Shown: positions 28,783 through 34,900 of the stretch, in pieces
Numbering within the stretch: the first letter of the stretch is position 1
Layout of the letters: every line of letters begins with the position of its first letter
Assembly (NCBI GenBank): GCA_015065075.1
Contig: SVRA01000008.1
Span: 1-34,900 of the forward strand
DNA: 34,900 bases
From: Oscillospiraceae bacterium
Lineage (GTDB): Bacteria > Bacillota > Clostridia > Oscillospirales > CAG-272
Direction of reading: 5' to 3'
Notes under the pieces: model-generated
Told to the model about the DNA's origin: nothing
The model's database searches: none
The model's input: only the letters and a program-made list of their open reading frames with translations
Program-made: the position numbers and the translations under genes

Positions 28783-29808
28783 TCAAACTATCCTACCAAG
28801 CTCCTCGATATCTTCCCGTGTAGTCGCCCAACTCGTCGCAAAGCGAACCGCGCAATGCGTCTTATCCACTCTCTCCCAGACCTCGAAGCGCACACGCGGC
28901 TCAAGCTCCGCGATCTTCTCATCCGAAAGAACGATAAACTGCTGATTCGTGGGCGAATTTTTGAAAAAGCTATATCCCTTTTTGGAAAAAAGCTGCTTGA
29001 GATCCTCCGCGCGATCGATTGCGTTTTTGCTGATCTCAAAATAAAGCCCGTCGGTGAAAAGAGTGTCAAACTGAATTCCAAGAAGTCTTCCCTTCGCCAA
29101 AAGCGCGCCGTTTTGCTTTACGGTAGTGAAAAAATGCTTCGGAGCATTGTTATGCGTAAAGACCACCGCCTCGCCGCAAAGCGCTCCCACCTTCGTGCCG
29201 CCGATATAAAAGACGTCGCATAGCTCGGCAATGTCGGTCAGCTTCACGTCAGTCTCGCGGCTCATAATGCCGTATCCAAGACGAGCGCCGTCAAGAAACA
29301 ACGGAATAGAATAACGGCGGCAAAGTGCCGAGATCTCCTTCAATTCTTCAAGCGTGTAAAGCGTTCCATACTCGGTCGGATGCGAGATATAGACCATTCC
29401 GGGAAACACCATGTGTTCATGCGCACCGTCGGCATAAAATCCCTTGATCAAATCCTCCACGTCATCGGCGTGAAGTTTTCCGTCGTAACCGGGGACTGTC
29501 AATACCTTGTGCCCAGATGCCTCGATCGCGCCCGCCTCATGTGCACTGATGTGTCCCGTCGTCGCGGATATAACGCCCTCATAGTTTTTCAGCATCGAAT
29601 CTATCACGATTCGGTTGGTCTGCGTGCCGCCGACAAGAAACCTGACGTCCGCATCCTCCCTGCCGCAAGCCGCGCGTATTTTCTTACGCGCCTGCTCGGT
29701 GTAAACGTCGTTTCCGTAGCCCTTGCAGGGCTCCATATTCGTGCGCACAAGCGCCTCTAAGATCTTCGGATGCGCACCCGTGTTATAATCACATTCAAAA
29801 GATAGCAT
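28783..29808 (-). CDS. Threonine aldolase-type PLP-dependent lyase
   Basis: A 341-residue fold-type I PLP enzyme of the beta-eliminating lyase/low-specificity threonine aldolase family, which cleaves L-threonine to glycine and acetaldehyde or a related substrate. Motifs: MLSFECDYNTGAHPKILEAL, FLVGGTQTNRIVI, TGHISAHEAGAIEASGHKV, PLFLDGARLGYG (Asp/Arg near the cofactor) and FYIGGTKVGALCGEAVVF (Schiff-base Lys in GGTK). The start at 29808 follows GGAGG by five bases. Full length. Confidence 0.88.
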   Translation of the reverse strand: MLSFECDYNTGAHPKILEALVRTNMEPCKGYGNDVYTEQARKKIRAACGREDADVRFLVGGTQTNRIVIDSMLKNYEGVISATTGHISAHEAGAIEASGHKVLTVPGYDGKLHADDVEDLIKGFYADGAHEHMVFPGMVYISHPTEYGTLYTLEELKEISALCRRYSIPLFLDGARLGYGIMSRETDVKLTDIAELCDVFYIGGTKVGALCGEAVVFTHNNAPKHFFTTVKQNGALLAKGRLLGIQFDTLFTDGLYFEISKNAIDRAEDLKQLFSKKGYSFFKNSPTNQQFIVLSDEKIAELEPRVRFEVWERVDKTHCAVRFATSWATTREDIEELGRIV

Positions 29809-29880
29809 ACCTGCCTCCACACTTCATAAACTATTACATTGATTTTACCACAAACCCCGACAGTTTGCAACCCCATAACG

Positions 29881-29914
29881 CAAAAAAAGAGCAGCCTCAA
29901 ATCTGCTCTTTTGC
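29881..29914 (-). terminator. Terminator overlapping the end of the YwaF-like gene
   Basis: On the minus strand, GCAAAAGAGCAG pairs with CTGCTCTTTTTTTGC. The last coding codons (A-K-E-Q) form the ascending stem, and the TGA stop lies in the loop. Confidence 0.8.
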
Positions 29915-30736
29915 TATTTCGTTAGTTTGTTTCTTTTTACCAATTGCTTGTCCAAGCGCCTTCAACCCCATAGCAATAAGGAGAATAACACCTGCCGCAA
30001 GGGTAAAACCGAGAATATAAATGAAGAAACACCAAGGATACGGGACGACCTCTTGGACGTTTGAATAAATCGGCAGATGTCCTTCTTCGTGGCGGCTGAC
30101 GTAGAACAAATTGAAGAAATGCTCCTCGGTAAGTCCTACCTTGTGTCCGATCTCGTTGAGTATGACAGCAATGCCCAAGCAGGATACGAACACGGGGATC
30201 GCTTTTAGGAGAGTCTTGAATTTTGCTTCAACGTAATCCGTATAGTAAAGGAAGATTCCAATAGTTATCATGGAGCCGTGGCATATCATAGTCTGGATGT
30301 TTATACCGATCGTTCCTATGAAAACGTCGCCAGGATATACCATTACCGCCGCACCTGCAAAGACCGCGAAGGTCGCGAGAAATGCACACAGAACGTTGTG
30401 GAATTTGCCACGGGCAAGCCCGGCCAAAAGACCAACGTACATAGGCGTAGAGCAGAACTGAAACGGGAAAGAGCTCCAAGGAAAATTATACTCGATTTTC
30501 CCCTCATACGAGAACCCGAAATTGATCATTTTGTAAACTTCAAGGATAGCAACGATAACAGCCGTTATAAAAACAACGCGTCTTACGTTTTTGATATAGC
30601 CATTTTTGTAAAGGTAGCAAAGCAATATCGCAGCGCCGATCGAGAGCGCGATAAAAAGAAGATGAAACCAGCCGTAAGCCGTGGGCTCTTCCATGCTTGT
30701 ATCAAGTATCTGCAAAACTCTTCTCAAAAATTCCAT
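29897..30736 (-). CDS. YwaF/TMEM164-like integral membrane protein
   Basis: A 279-residue protein with about seven TM helices. It has the conserved features of the YwaF (TIGR02206) family: WSSFPFQFCSTPMYVGLLAGL near the middle and QTMICHGSMITIGIFLYY (conserved His). The role is unknown in bacteria; an acyltransferase-like activity is proposed for eukaryotic relatives. The start is at 30736 with a GGAGAG site. The promoter upstream has TATAAT near 30772-30777 in reverse. Confidence 0.8.
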   Translation of the reverse strand: MEFLRRVLQILDTSMEEPTAYGWFHLLFIALSIGAAILLCYLYKNGYIKNVRRVVFITAVIVAILEVYKMINFGFSYEGKIEYNFPWSSFPFQFCSTPMYVGLLAGLARGKFHNVLCAFLATFAVFAGAAVMVYPGDVFIGTIGINIQTMICHGSMITIGIFLYYTDYVEAKFKTLLKAIPVFVSCLGIAVILNEIGHKVGLTEEHFFNLFYVSRHEEGHLPIYSNVQEVVPYPWCFFIYILGFTLAAGVILLIAMGLKALGQAIGKKKQTNEIAKEQI

Positions 30737-30854
30737 AATCTCTCCAAATGTCGTTTCATAAACTCACGCGTCAATTATAACACAAAGAGGCATTTTTGTA
30801 ATGGATTTTAAGAATTTTTAATAAAATTTAAGAAACAGCGCGTATTTCTGTAAA

Positions 30855-30881
30855 AAAGAAGCAGCATTGCGCTGCTTCTTT
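30855..30881 (-). terminator. Terminator after rubredoxin
   Basis: An 11-bp stem AAAGAAGCAGC/GCTGCTTCTTT with a five-base loop, followed by a T-run on the minus strand. It ends the oxygen-defence cluster. Confidence 0.9.
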
Positions 30882-30897
30882 AATTTATTTGATCAAA

Positions 30898-31056
30898 TCA
30901 ATCCTCAACCGCCTCAAAAGCGTCCTTGCCAAGACCGCAAATCGGGCACTCGAAGTCCTCGGGAATATCCTCCCAAGCCGTTCCGGGAGCGATGCCGTTG
31001 TCGGGATCGCCGATCGCGGGGTCGTATTCATATCCGCAGGGGCATACGTATTTCAT
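30898..31056 (-). CDS. Rubredoxin with atypical first metal motif
   Basis: A 52-residue electron carrier: [52 protein letters not shown]. The second motif CPICG and the body [15 protein letters not shown] are standard. The first pair reads C-P-C-G, one residue between the Cys instead of two (CxxCG). The gene starts at 31056 with AGGAGG eight bases upstream. It is likely to pass electrons to the reverse rubrerythrin or other oxygen/peroxide reductases encoded just upstream. Below 60 residues but unmistakable. Confidence 0.95.
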   Translation of the reverse strand: MKYVCPCGYEYDPAIGDPDNGIAPGTAWEDIPEDFECPICGLGKDAFEAVED

Positions 31057-31153
31057 AGGAAAATCCTCCTTGTTATCATATATATCAGAGATTGTTCCCG
31101 CCGAAAAATTATTCTATTCGCACGGGAAAGTAAATGTTTGTTGCGATTTCAAA

Positions 31154-31663
31154 TTACAGAACAAGACTCGGTGCAGTGTAAACTCTGCCCGCATACTCCT
31201 GATCGAGCGCATACAGACCCTTGGGGTCGCTTCCGAAAAGCTTGTAGCGGTTGATCATCGAGTCGGCATTGTCCTCTTCCTCCATCTGCTCGTCAACGAA
31301 CCAATCGAGGAACTTCATCGTTCTGTAATCTCTCGCCTCGTAGCACTCGTGGTAGATCGCGTTGATGAGCGAGGTCACGTATCTCTCGTGCTCTGCAGCA
31401 ACCTCAAGGGGCGCGAGAATGCCCTCAAGAGCCTTGTCGGGCTTGGCGATCGCCTCAAGCGTGACCTTCCAGCCGTTGTTCTGCATATATTTTAAGAACA
31501 GAAGGGCGTGATCGCGCTCCTCTTGCGCCTGGATCATATAATAATTTGCATAACCGTCGAGATCGAGCTCGTCGTAATGATTTGCAATATCAACGTAAAG
31601 ATACGCGCTGTAAAGCTCCTTGTTGATCTGCTCGTTAAGTAGTGCCTTTATCTTATCGTTCAT
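31154..31663 (-). CDS. ftnA: Bacterial non-haem ferritin
   Basis: A 169-residue iron-storage protein that oxidises Fe2+ and stores it in a 24-mer shell. Ferroxidase ligands are E16 (NKELYSAYLY), E49 and H52 (QEERDHALLF), and the C-terminal helices contain Glu residues in AEHERYVTSLI and VDEQMEEEDNA. Full length for the FtnA type. An AAGGGAG site precedes the ATG. It lies between reverse rubrerythrin and rubredoxin genes, fitting oxidative-stress defence and iron control. Confidence 0.95.
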   Translation of the reverse strand: MNDKIKALLNEQINKELYSAYLYVDIANHYDELDLDGYANYYMIQAQEERDHALLFLKYMQNNGWKVTLEAIAKPDKALEGILAPLEVAAEHERYVTSLINAIYHECYEARDYRTMKFLDWFVDEQMEEEDNADSMINRYKLFGSDPKGLYALDQEYAGRVYTAPSLVL

Positions 31664-31708
31664 AATAATCTCCCTTCTAAATTTTTATTGAAAGTTTTTG
31701 AGGGGAGC

Positions 31709-31742
31709 GCGAGGGGAACTTTTTTCAAAAAGCTCCCCTCGC
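31709..31742. terminator. Hairpin between reverse rubrerythrin and ferritin genes
   Basis: GCGAGGGGA plus CTTTTT pairs with AAAAAG plus TCCCCTCGC. There is no terminal T-run on the minus strand, so it may partly terminate or stabilise the mRNA. Confidence 0.55.
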
Positions 31743-31757
31743 ACCGCGTCCCATCAA

Positions 31758-32303
31758 TCAACCGAAGTATCTAGCAAGCAGACCCTCGAAAGCCTTGCCG
31801 TGTCTCGCCTCGTCGCGAGCCATCTCGTGAACGGTATCGTGAATAGCGTCGAGATTAAGCTGCTTAGCCATCTTAGCGAGTTCGAACTTGCCCTGAGTTG
31901 CACCGTTCTCTGCTTCAACGCGGAGCTCAAGGTTCTTCTTGGTAGAATCGGTAACGACCTCACCGAGAAGCTCAGCAAACTTTGCAGCGTGCTCTGCCTC
32001 CTCCCAAGCAGCCTTTTCCCAGTAAAGACCGATCTCGGGATAGCCCTCTCTGTGAGCAACTCTTGCCATAGCAAGATACATACCAACCTCGGTGCACTCG
32101 CCCATGAAGTTAGCGCGAAGACCCTCCATGATCTCCTCGGGAGCGCCCTGAGCAACACCGACTACGTGCTCTGCAGCCCACATTCTCTCCTCTTCCTTAA
32201 CCTCGTTAAACTTCTCGGCAGGAACCTTGCACTGAGGGCATCTCTCGGGAGCAGAATCACCTTCGTGAACGTAACCGCAAACAGAACATACAAACTTTTT
32301 CAT
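31758..32303 (-). CDS. Reverse rubrerythrin (NADH peroxidase type)
   Basis: A 181-residue di-iron protein. The rubredoxin domain comes first ([29 protein letters not shown]), followed by the ferritin-like domain ([78 protein letters not shown]). This reversed order matches clostridial revRbr, which reduces hydrogen peroxide with NADH-derived electrons. The start at 32303 follows AGGAG. It is directly downstream of the Rrf2 regulator, probably in one transcript. Confidence 0.95.
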   Translation of the reverse strand: MKKFVCSVCGYVHEGDSAPERCPQCKVPAEKFNEVKEEERMWAAEHVVGVAQGAPEEIMEGLRANFMGECTEVGMYLAMARVAHREGYPEIGLYWEKAAWEEAEHAAKFAELLGEVVTDSTKKNLELRVEAENGATQGKFELAKMAKQLNLDAIHDTVHEMARDEARHGKAFEGLLARYFG

Positions 32304-32340
32304 AATCAAAATCTCCTTTTAAGTAAATATAAAATATTTT

Positions 32341-32784
32341 TTAGTTTTTTATAATATCGGCTATATCGGCGTGACTCACGTTTTTGTCGTGAAGCATCCT
32401 CACCGTTATAGAACCGAGATTTTCAATGAGCTTGTCATTTATCGCATCAAATGCGATGTGCATCTTGCAATCAAGCTTGCAGGGGTTTCGCGAGCATTCG
32501 TGATCGCATTCGAGACATTTCGAGATCCGCACAGGCCCGTCGATCAGCTCAATGATCTCAAGCACCCTTATCTCGTCGCCCGATCGCGTCAGCTCGTATC
32601 CTCCCTGAACACCCTTGTAAGACCTGACGTACCCTGCCGTGTTCAGCTTGCGCAGAACCTTGAGCGCGATCTTCGGAGTAATGCAGGCGATGTCGGCCAA
32701 GGTTGCCGCGCCCGTTTTCTCTCCTATACTGTCAAGGATCAGACACATTCGGATGGCATAGTCGGCTTCTTGTGTAACTCTCAT
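32341..32784 (-). CDS. Rrf2-family Fe-S transcriptional regulator
   Basis: A 147-residue regulator. The winged-helix domain reads MRVTQEADYAIRMCLILDS...ITPKIALKVLRKLNTAGYVRSYKGVQGGYELTR. The sensor part has a cluster of six Cys (KCLECDHECSRNPCKLDCKMH), three of which likely hold an Fe-S cluster as in IscR/NsrR. The start at 32784 has GGAGGG about ten bases upstream; a longer reading covers the promoter leader. It probably senses oxygen or redox and controls the reverse rubrerythrin, ferritin and rubredoxin genes downstream. Confidence 0.92.
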   Translation of the reverse strand: MRVTQEADYAIRMCLILDSIGEKTGAATLADIACITPKIALKVLRKLNTAGYVRSYKGVQGGYELTRSGDEIRVLEIIELIDGPVRISKCLECDHECSRNPCKLDCKMHIAFDAINDKLIENLGSITVRMLHDKNVSHADIADIIKN

Positions 32785-32831
32785 ATTGACTTGCCCTCCT
32801 TTCCGAATGTCTACCTCTCGGGTACACATTG

Positions 32832-32860
32832 ATTATAACACATCAAAAACGACTTGTCAA
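32832..32860 (-). promoter_or_regulatory. Promoter of the Rrf2/oxygen-defence cluster
   Basis: On the minus strand, TTGACA (32860-32855), a 17-bp spacer and TATAAT (32837-32832): full consensus. Rrf2 autoregulation is likely, but no clear palindrome is seen. Confidence 0.88.
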
Positions 32861-32946
32861 TAGGTTTTTGAAAAAAATTTCAAAAAATTTTTACTAAATC
32901 GGTGCACATTCGTAAACCCCTTATAGAATAAGGCTTTTCAAAACAC

Positions 32947-32982
32947 AAAAAGAGAGCCAAATCATAGATTTGCTCTCTTTTT
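32947..32982 (-). terminator. Terminator after the beta-propeller gene
   Basis: AAAAAGAGAGC...GCTCTCTTTTT with an inner CAAATC/GATTTG stem and T-run on both strands. Confidence 0.85.
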
Positions 32983-32988
32983 TCATTA

Positions 32989-34152
32989 TCAGCTCTCCAA
33001 AATTGCCTTTTTGTCAAACCTGAACTGACGAATACATCTGTTTCCTTCGCCAAGCGAATCGAACGAGACCAAAGTGCCGTCGCGATTGAATCGGTCGTGC
33101 AGATCGCATCTGCAATCGGTATTTCCCGTGTCCTTGGAGTAAATGCTGGCGATCTTGACGCTCCTCTCGGTCTCAAAATCGTAAAGAAGAATGTCTCTGT
33201 ACGGCGTTTTTTCGGGATAACCGTCACCGATAAAGCAACTCCTATCGGGATGATATATGCAGTGAATATCCGCGCGATCGATCGCAGGGTCGCCAAGTAA
33301 ACGACGATCGCCTGTAATATCATCAATAAAATATATGCCCCACTCGGGAAGCTGCGCGTAGATCATTATCTCGCGGTCATTCTTCCAGTGATAATGAGAA
33401 TTACCACAATAATTTGTCAGATTTCGCATATCCGACCCGTCGCGGTTGGCGGTGACGAGAATAGTCCCCCACTTGTCCCCCGCTTTTTCGGGAAAATCGC
33501 GAAGCAAGAACAAAAATCTCGAAGCAGACGGATTAAACGTAATGTGATTGACCACAAGCTTTCGGTCACAGTGCGGCTTTTCGGGAAATGCCTTGCTGAG
33601 CTGCTTGTAGCTGATGATCAGTCTTGAGGCGTTGTTCTCAACGTCAACAAGAAAAATTCCGTCGTCCTCGGGAGCATTCTCATCATAATGACGGTCTCGG
33701 TAGTTGCAATAGCCGTAGCCCGGACGAAAATCCCAAATTCTCGGGAAGTTGATCGAAAGCCCCCAGCGCCTGTCAAGCGAAAGATGCGCAAGTGGAGCGC
33801 ACAAAACACGCTCCTCACCGCTCTTGATGTTCTTGATCACACTGCAAAATTCGCCGTCTCTGTAATCGTTGTAAATAACGCTCTCGTCGTCAAACCACTG
33901 AAGTAAGCTTCCCTGCTGGAAATTCCACGCGCGACTCTCGGCAACCTTGTGAAACCTTTTGTCGTCAAGCGTTATGTAACCGATATCAACAATGTCGTTC
34001 GCGTTTGGAATCCTGTCGTGAAATCTTACGCGGTGCGCAAGATGCCGCTTCGAGTCCTTGTCATAAGGCTGAAGATCGTAATACGCGAAAAAGTAGTCAT
34101 ATTCATCATCGGGACTTATAGTCTCTATCTCAACTCTCGAAAATTCTGCCAT
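32989..34152 (-). CDS. Beta-propeller protein, oligogalacturonate-lyase-like
   Basis: A 387-residue soluble protein with repeated WD/TolB-like strands: RAWNFQQGSLLQWFDDESVIYNDYRDGEFCSVIKNIKSGEERVLCAPLAHLSLDRRWGLSINFPRIWDFRPGYGY, and later HYHWKNDREIMIYAQ and YRDILLYDFETERSVKI. The 'QQGS.LQW' and 'N..RDG' motifs resemble the PL22 oligogalacturonate lyase fold, but many such proteins are catalytically uncharacterised. HCDRKLVVNHITFNPSASRFLFLLRDF is a conserved central blade. The start at 34152 follows AAGGAGG; no signal peptide. Confidence 0.6.
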   Translation of the reverse strand: MAEFSRVEIETISPDDEYDYFFAYYDLQPYDKDSKRHLAHRVRFHDRIPNANDIVDIGYITLDDKRFHKVAESRAWNFQQGSLLQWFDDESVIYNDYRDGEFCSVIKNIKSGEERVLCAPLAHLSLDRRWGLSINFPRIWDFRPGYGYCNYRDRHYDENAPEDDGIFLVDVENNASRLIISYKQLSKAFPEKPHCDRKLVVNHITFNPSASRFLFLLRDFPEKAGDKWGTILVTANRDGSDMRNLTNYCGNSHYHWKNDREIMIYAQLPEWGIYFIDDITGDRRLLGDPAIDRADIHCIYHPDRSCFIGDGYPEKTPYRDILLYDFETERSVKIASIYSKDTGNTDCRCDLHDRFNRDGTLVSFDSLGEGNRCIRQFRFDKKAILES

Positions 34153-34164
34153 TTCGTCCTCCTT

Positions 34165-34181
34165 GAAGTCATTTTGACTTC
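34165..34181 (-). other. 5'-UTR hairpin abutting the beta-propeller ribosome site
   Basis: GAAGTC (34165-34170) pairs with GACTTC (34176-34181) around a five-base loop; the AAGGAGG site begins at the very next base in the mRNA. Confidence 0.6.
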
Positions 34182-34191
34182 CATTATACAC

Positions 34192-34220
34192 ATTATACCG
34201 CATTTTTCTCGCCACTTCAA
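34192..34220 (-). promoter_or_regulatory. Promoter of the beta-propeller gene
   Basis: On the minus strand, TTGAAG (34220-34215), a 17-bp spacer and TATAAT (34197-34192). Confidence 0.75.
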
Positions 34221-34307
34221 CCCATTTTTAAAAAAACTCCCTGCTTTTTGTGCAACAGACACTTACTTACTCCTCTTTTTAATGTTTTTGAAGGGCGTCA
34301 GGGTGTT

Positions 34308-34418
34308 GCACAGCAAGCTGTGCTGCGAGTTTTGCTCGCAAAACATCGCTACGATGTCGGCAAAGCCGACAAGATAGGGGGAGAGGGCGGCTTTTCCAAA
34401 AAGTCACCCTCTCCCCCT
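34308..34418. repeat. Run of adjacent small palindromes plus a large hairpin
   Basis: Consecutive perfect stems: GCACAGC/GCTGTGC (34308-34323), GCGAG/CTCGC (34325-34339), ACATCG/CGATGT (34343-34357) and GTCGGC/GCCGAC (34356-34370). A 12-bp stem AGGGGGAGAGGG/CCCTCTCCCCCT (34376-34418) follows, which could act as the terminator for the SGNH hydrolase gene. No coding potential is seen. Confidence 0.7.
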
Positions 34419-34447
34419 AAATTAATCCTTTATCTTACTGTGCCGCA

Positions 34448-34900
34448 TCAACCAAAGAAATATATATCGGACGCCCCGGAGTCGTAAATTACTCCCGTTT
34501 TTGGATAGTCCCCCAATATTCTTTTAACGTCGGATTGCGAAACGAATTGATTTCCGGCTCTCGTAGGTATCTCTCCGTATATAGCACGGTAGATCATGTG
34601 CGCGCCTACATATCCTGCCATGGGAGTGCTGTGCAAATGCTGATCGTCAATACAGAAATCCCATTTATTTCCGCCATTGTCGATAAAGGCCTGCACCTCA
34701 TCCTTCCAATTAAGAAGATAGACTCCTTTAACCCTTTTATGAGCGTATTTTACAGATCCCGCTTGCTCGTTGTGTGCCGGGAACATAACAAGAGCAGTTC
34801 CCGAAGCGTCGCAAGCCTCCTTCAAAACCGCAAGATGCGTTGCCTGATCGTTGCTGTAAAAGCCGCAAATAAACACCGCGCCGTACATCCCGCTTCTGAT
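34448..34900 (-). CDS. SGNH/GDSL-type hydrolase, C-terminal part (runs off the right edge)
   Basis: About 150 residues are visible and the frame stays open to the window edge, so the ATG at 34888 is probably internal. The sequence reads VFICGFYSNDQATHLAVLKEACDASGTALVMFPAHNEQ and ends in DWxxH-like WDFCIDDQHLHSTPMAGYVGAHMIYRAIYG. The D-x-x-H followed by P-x-AGY is the usual C-terminal catalytic Asp/His block of SGNH hydrolases (esterases that remove acyl groups from sugars). The catalytic Ser lies outside the window. Confidence 0.65.
   Translation of the reverse strand: MRSGMYGAVFICGFYSNDQATHLAVLKEACDASGTALVMFPAHNEQAGSVKYAHKRVKGVYLLNWKDEVQAFIDNGGNKWDFCIDDQHLHSTPMAGYVGAHMIYRAIYGEIPTRAGNQFVSQSDVKRILGDYPKTGVIYDSGASDIYFFG

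Overview
The window looks like a chromosome segment of an anaerobic Clostridia-type Firmicute, probably a gut lineage. Evidence: many sigma-A promoters with exact 17-bp spacers, strong AGGAGG ribosome sites, BspA-type leucine-rich-repeat lipoproteins, DUF6472 and DUF6514 small proteins, and an oxygen-defence cluster of Rrf2 regulator, reverse rubrerythrin, ferritin and rubredoxin. I see no rRNA, tRNA or CRISPR array.

Layout. 1-1175: start of an M24-type peptidase, diverging from an AraC regulator that appears to have a leaderless mRNA. 1179-4379: leftward genes for an LRR lipoprotein, a membrane protein, a DUF6472 protein, cytidine deaminase and an HD phosphohydrolase. 4545-15733: a P2B-type Ca2+-ATPase gene on the minus strand, cut in two by an 8.47-kb integrated element. 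15863-20328: citrate synthase, a CDF metal exporter and YifB/ComM. 20582-24870: an LRR lipoprotein with a repetitive Thr/Glu/Asp tail, DHH phosphoesterase (NrnA-like), RbfA, an unrecognised protein and a class-3 lipase-like protein. 24996-28729: a glycoside-hydrolase-like protein, then a divergent XRE regulator/membrane protein pair with shared repeated sites. 28783-32860: aldolase-type PLP lyase, YwaF-like membrane protein and the oxygen-defence cluster. 32989-34900: a beta-propeller protein and a partial SGNH hydrolase.

The element (6333-14804) is the main point of interest. Its large serine recombinase ends inside the right attachment arm. Removing the element at a TC/GA dinucleotide rejoins the ATPase codons exactly (V-A-V-P-E-G-L-P) and restores a frame of about 904 residues. 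The two element ends are 22-bp arms matching at 20 positions in inverted orientation, as in a serine-integrase attP. Inside are an ImmR/ImmA-like pair (XRE repressor plus HELGH metallopeptidase), three GTAC-N9-GTAC operator candidates, and a leftward operon of small phage-type genes (Lar-like, HTH, zinc-binding, YqaJ exonuclease). There is also a short antisense RNA candidate with its own promoter and terminator, and a rightward cassette of XRE, DUF6514 and a lipoprotein. I find no capsid, terminase, relaxase, replication or conjugation genes. It therefore looks like a minimal regulated integrative element or phage satellite whose excision would switch a calcium pump gene back on.
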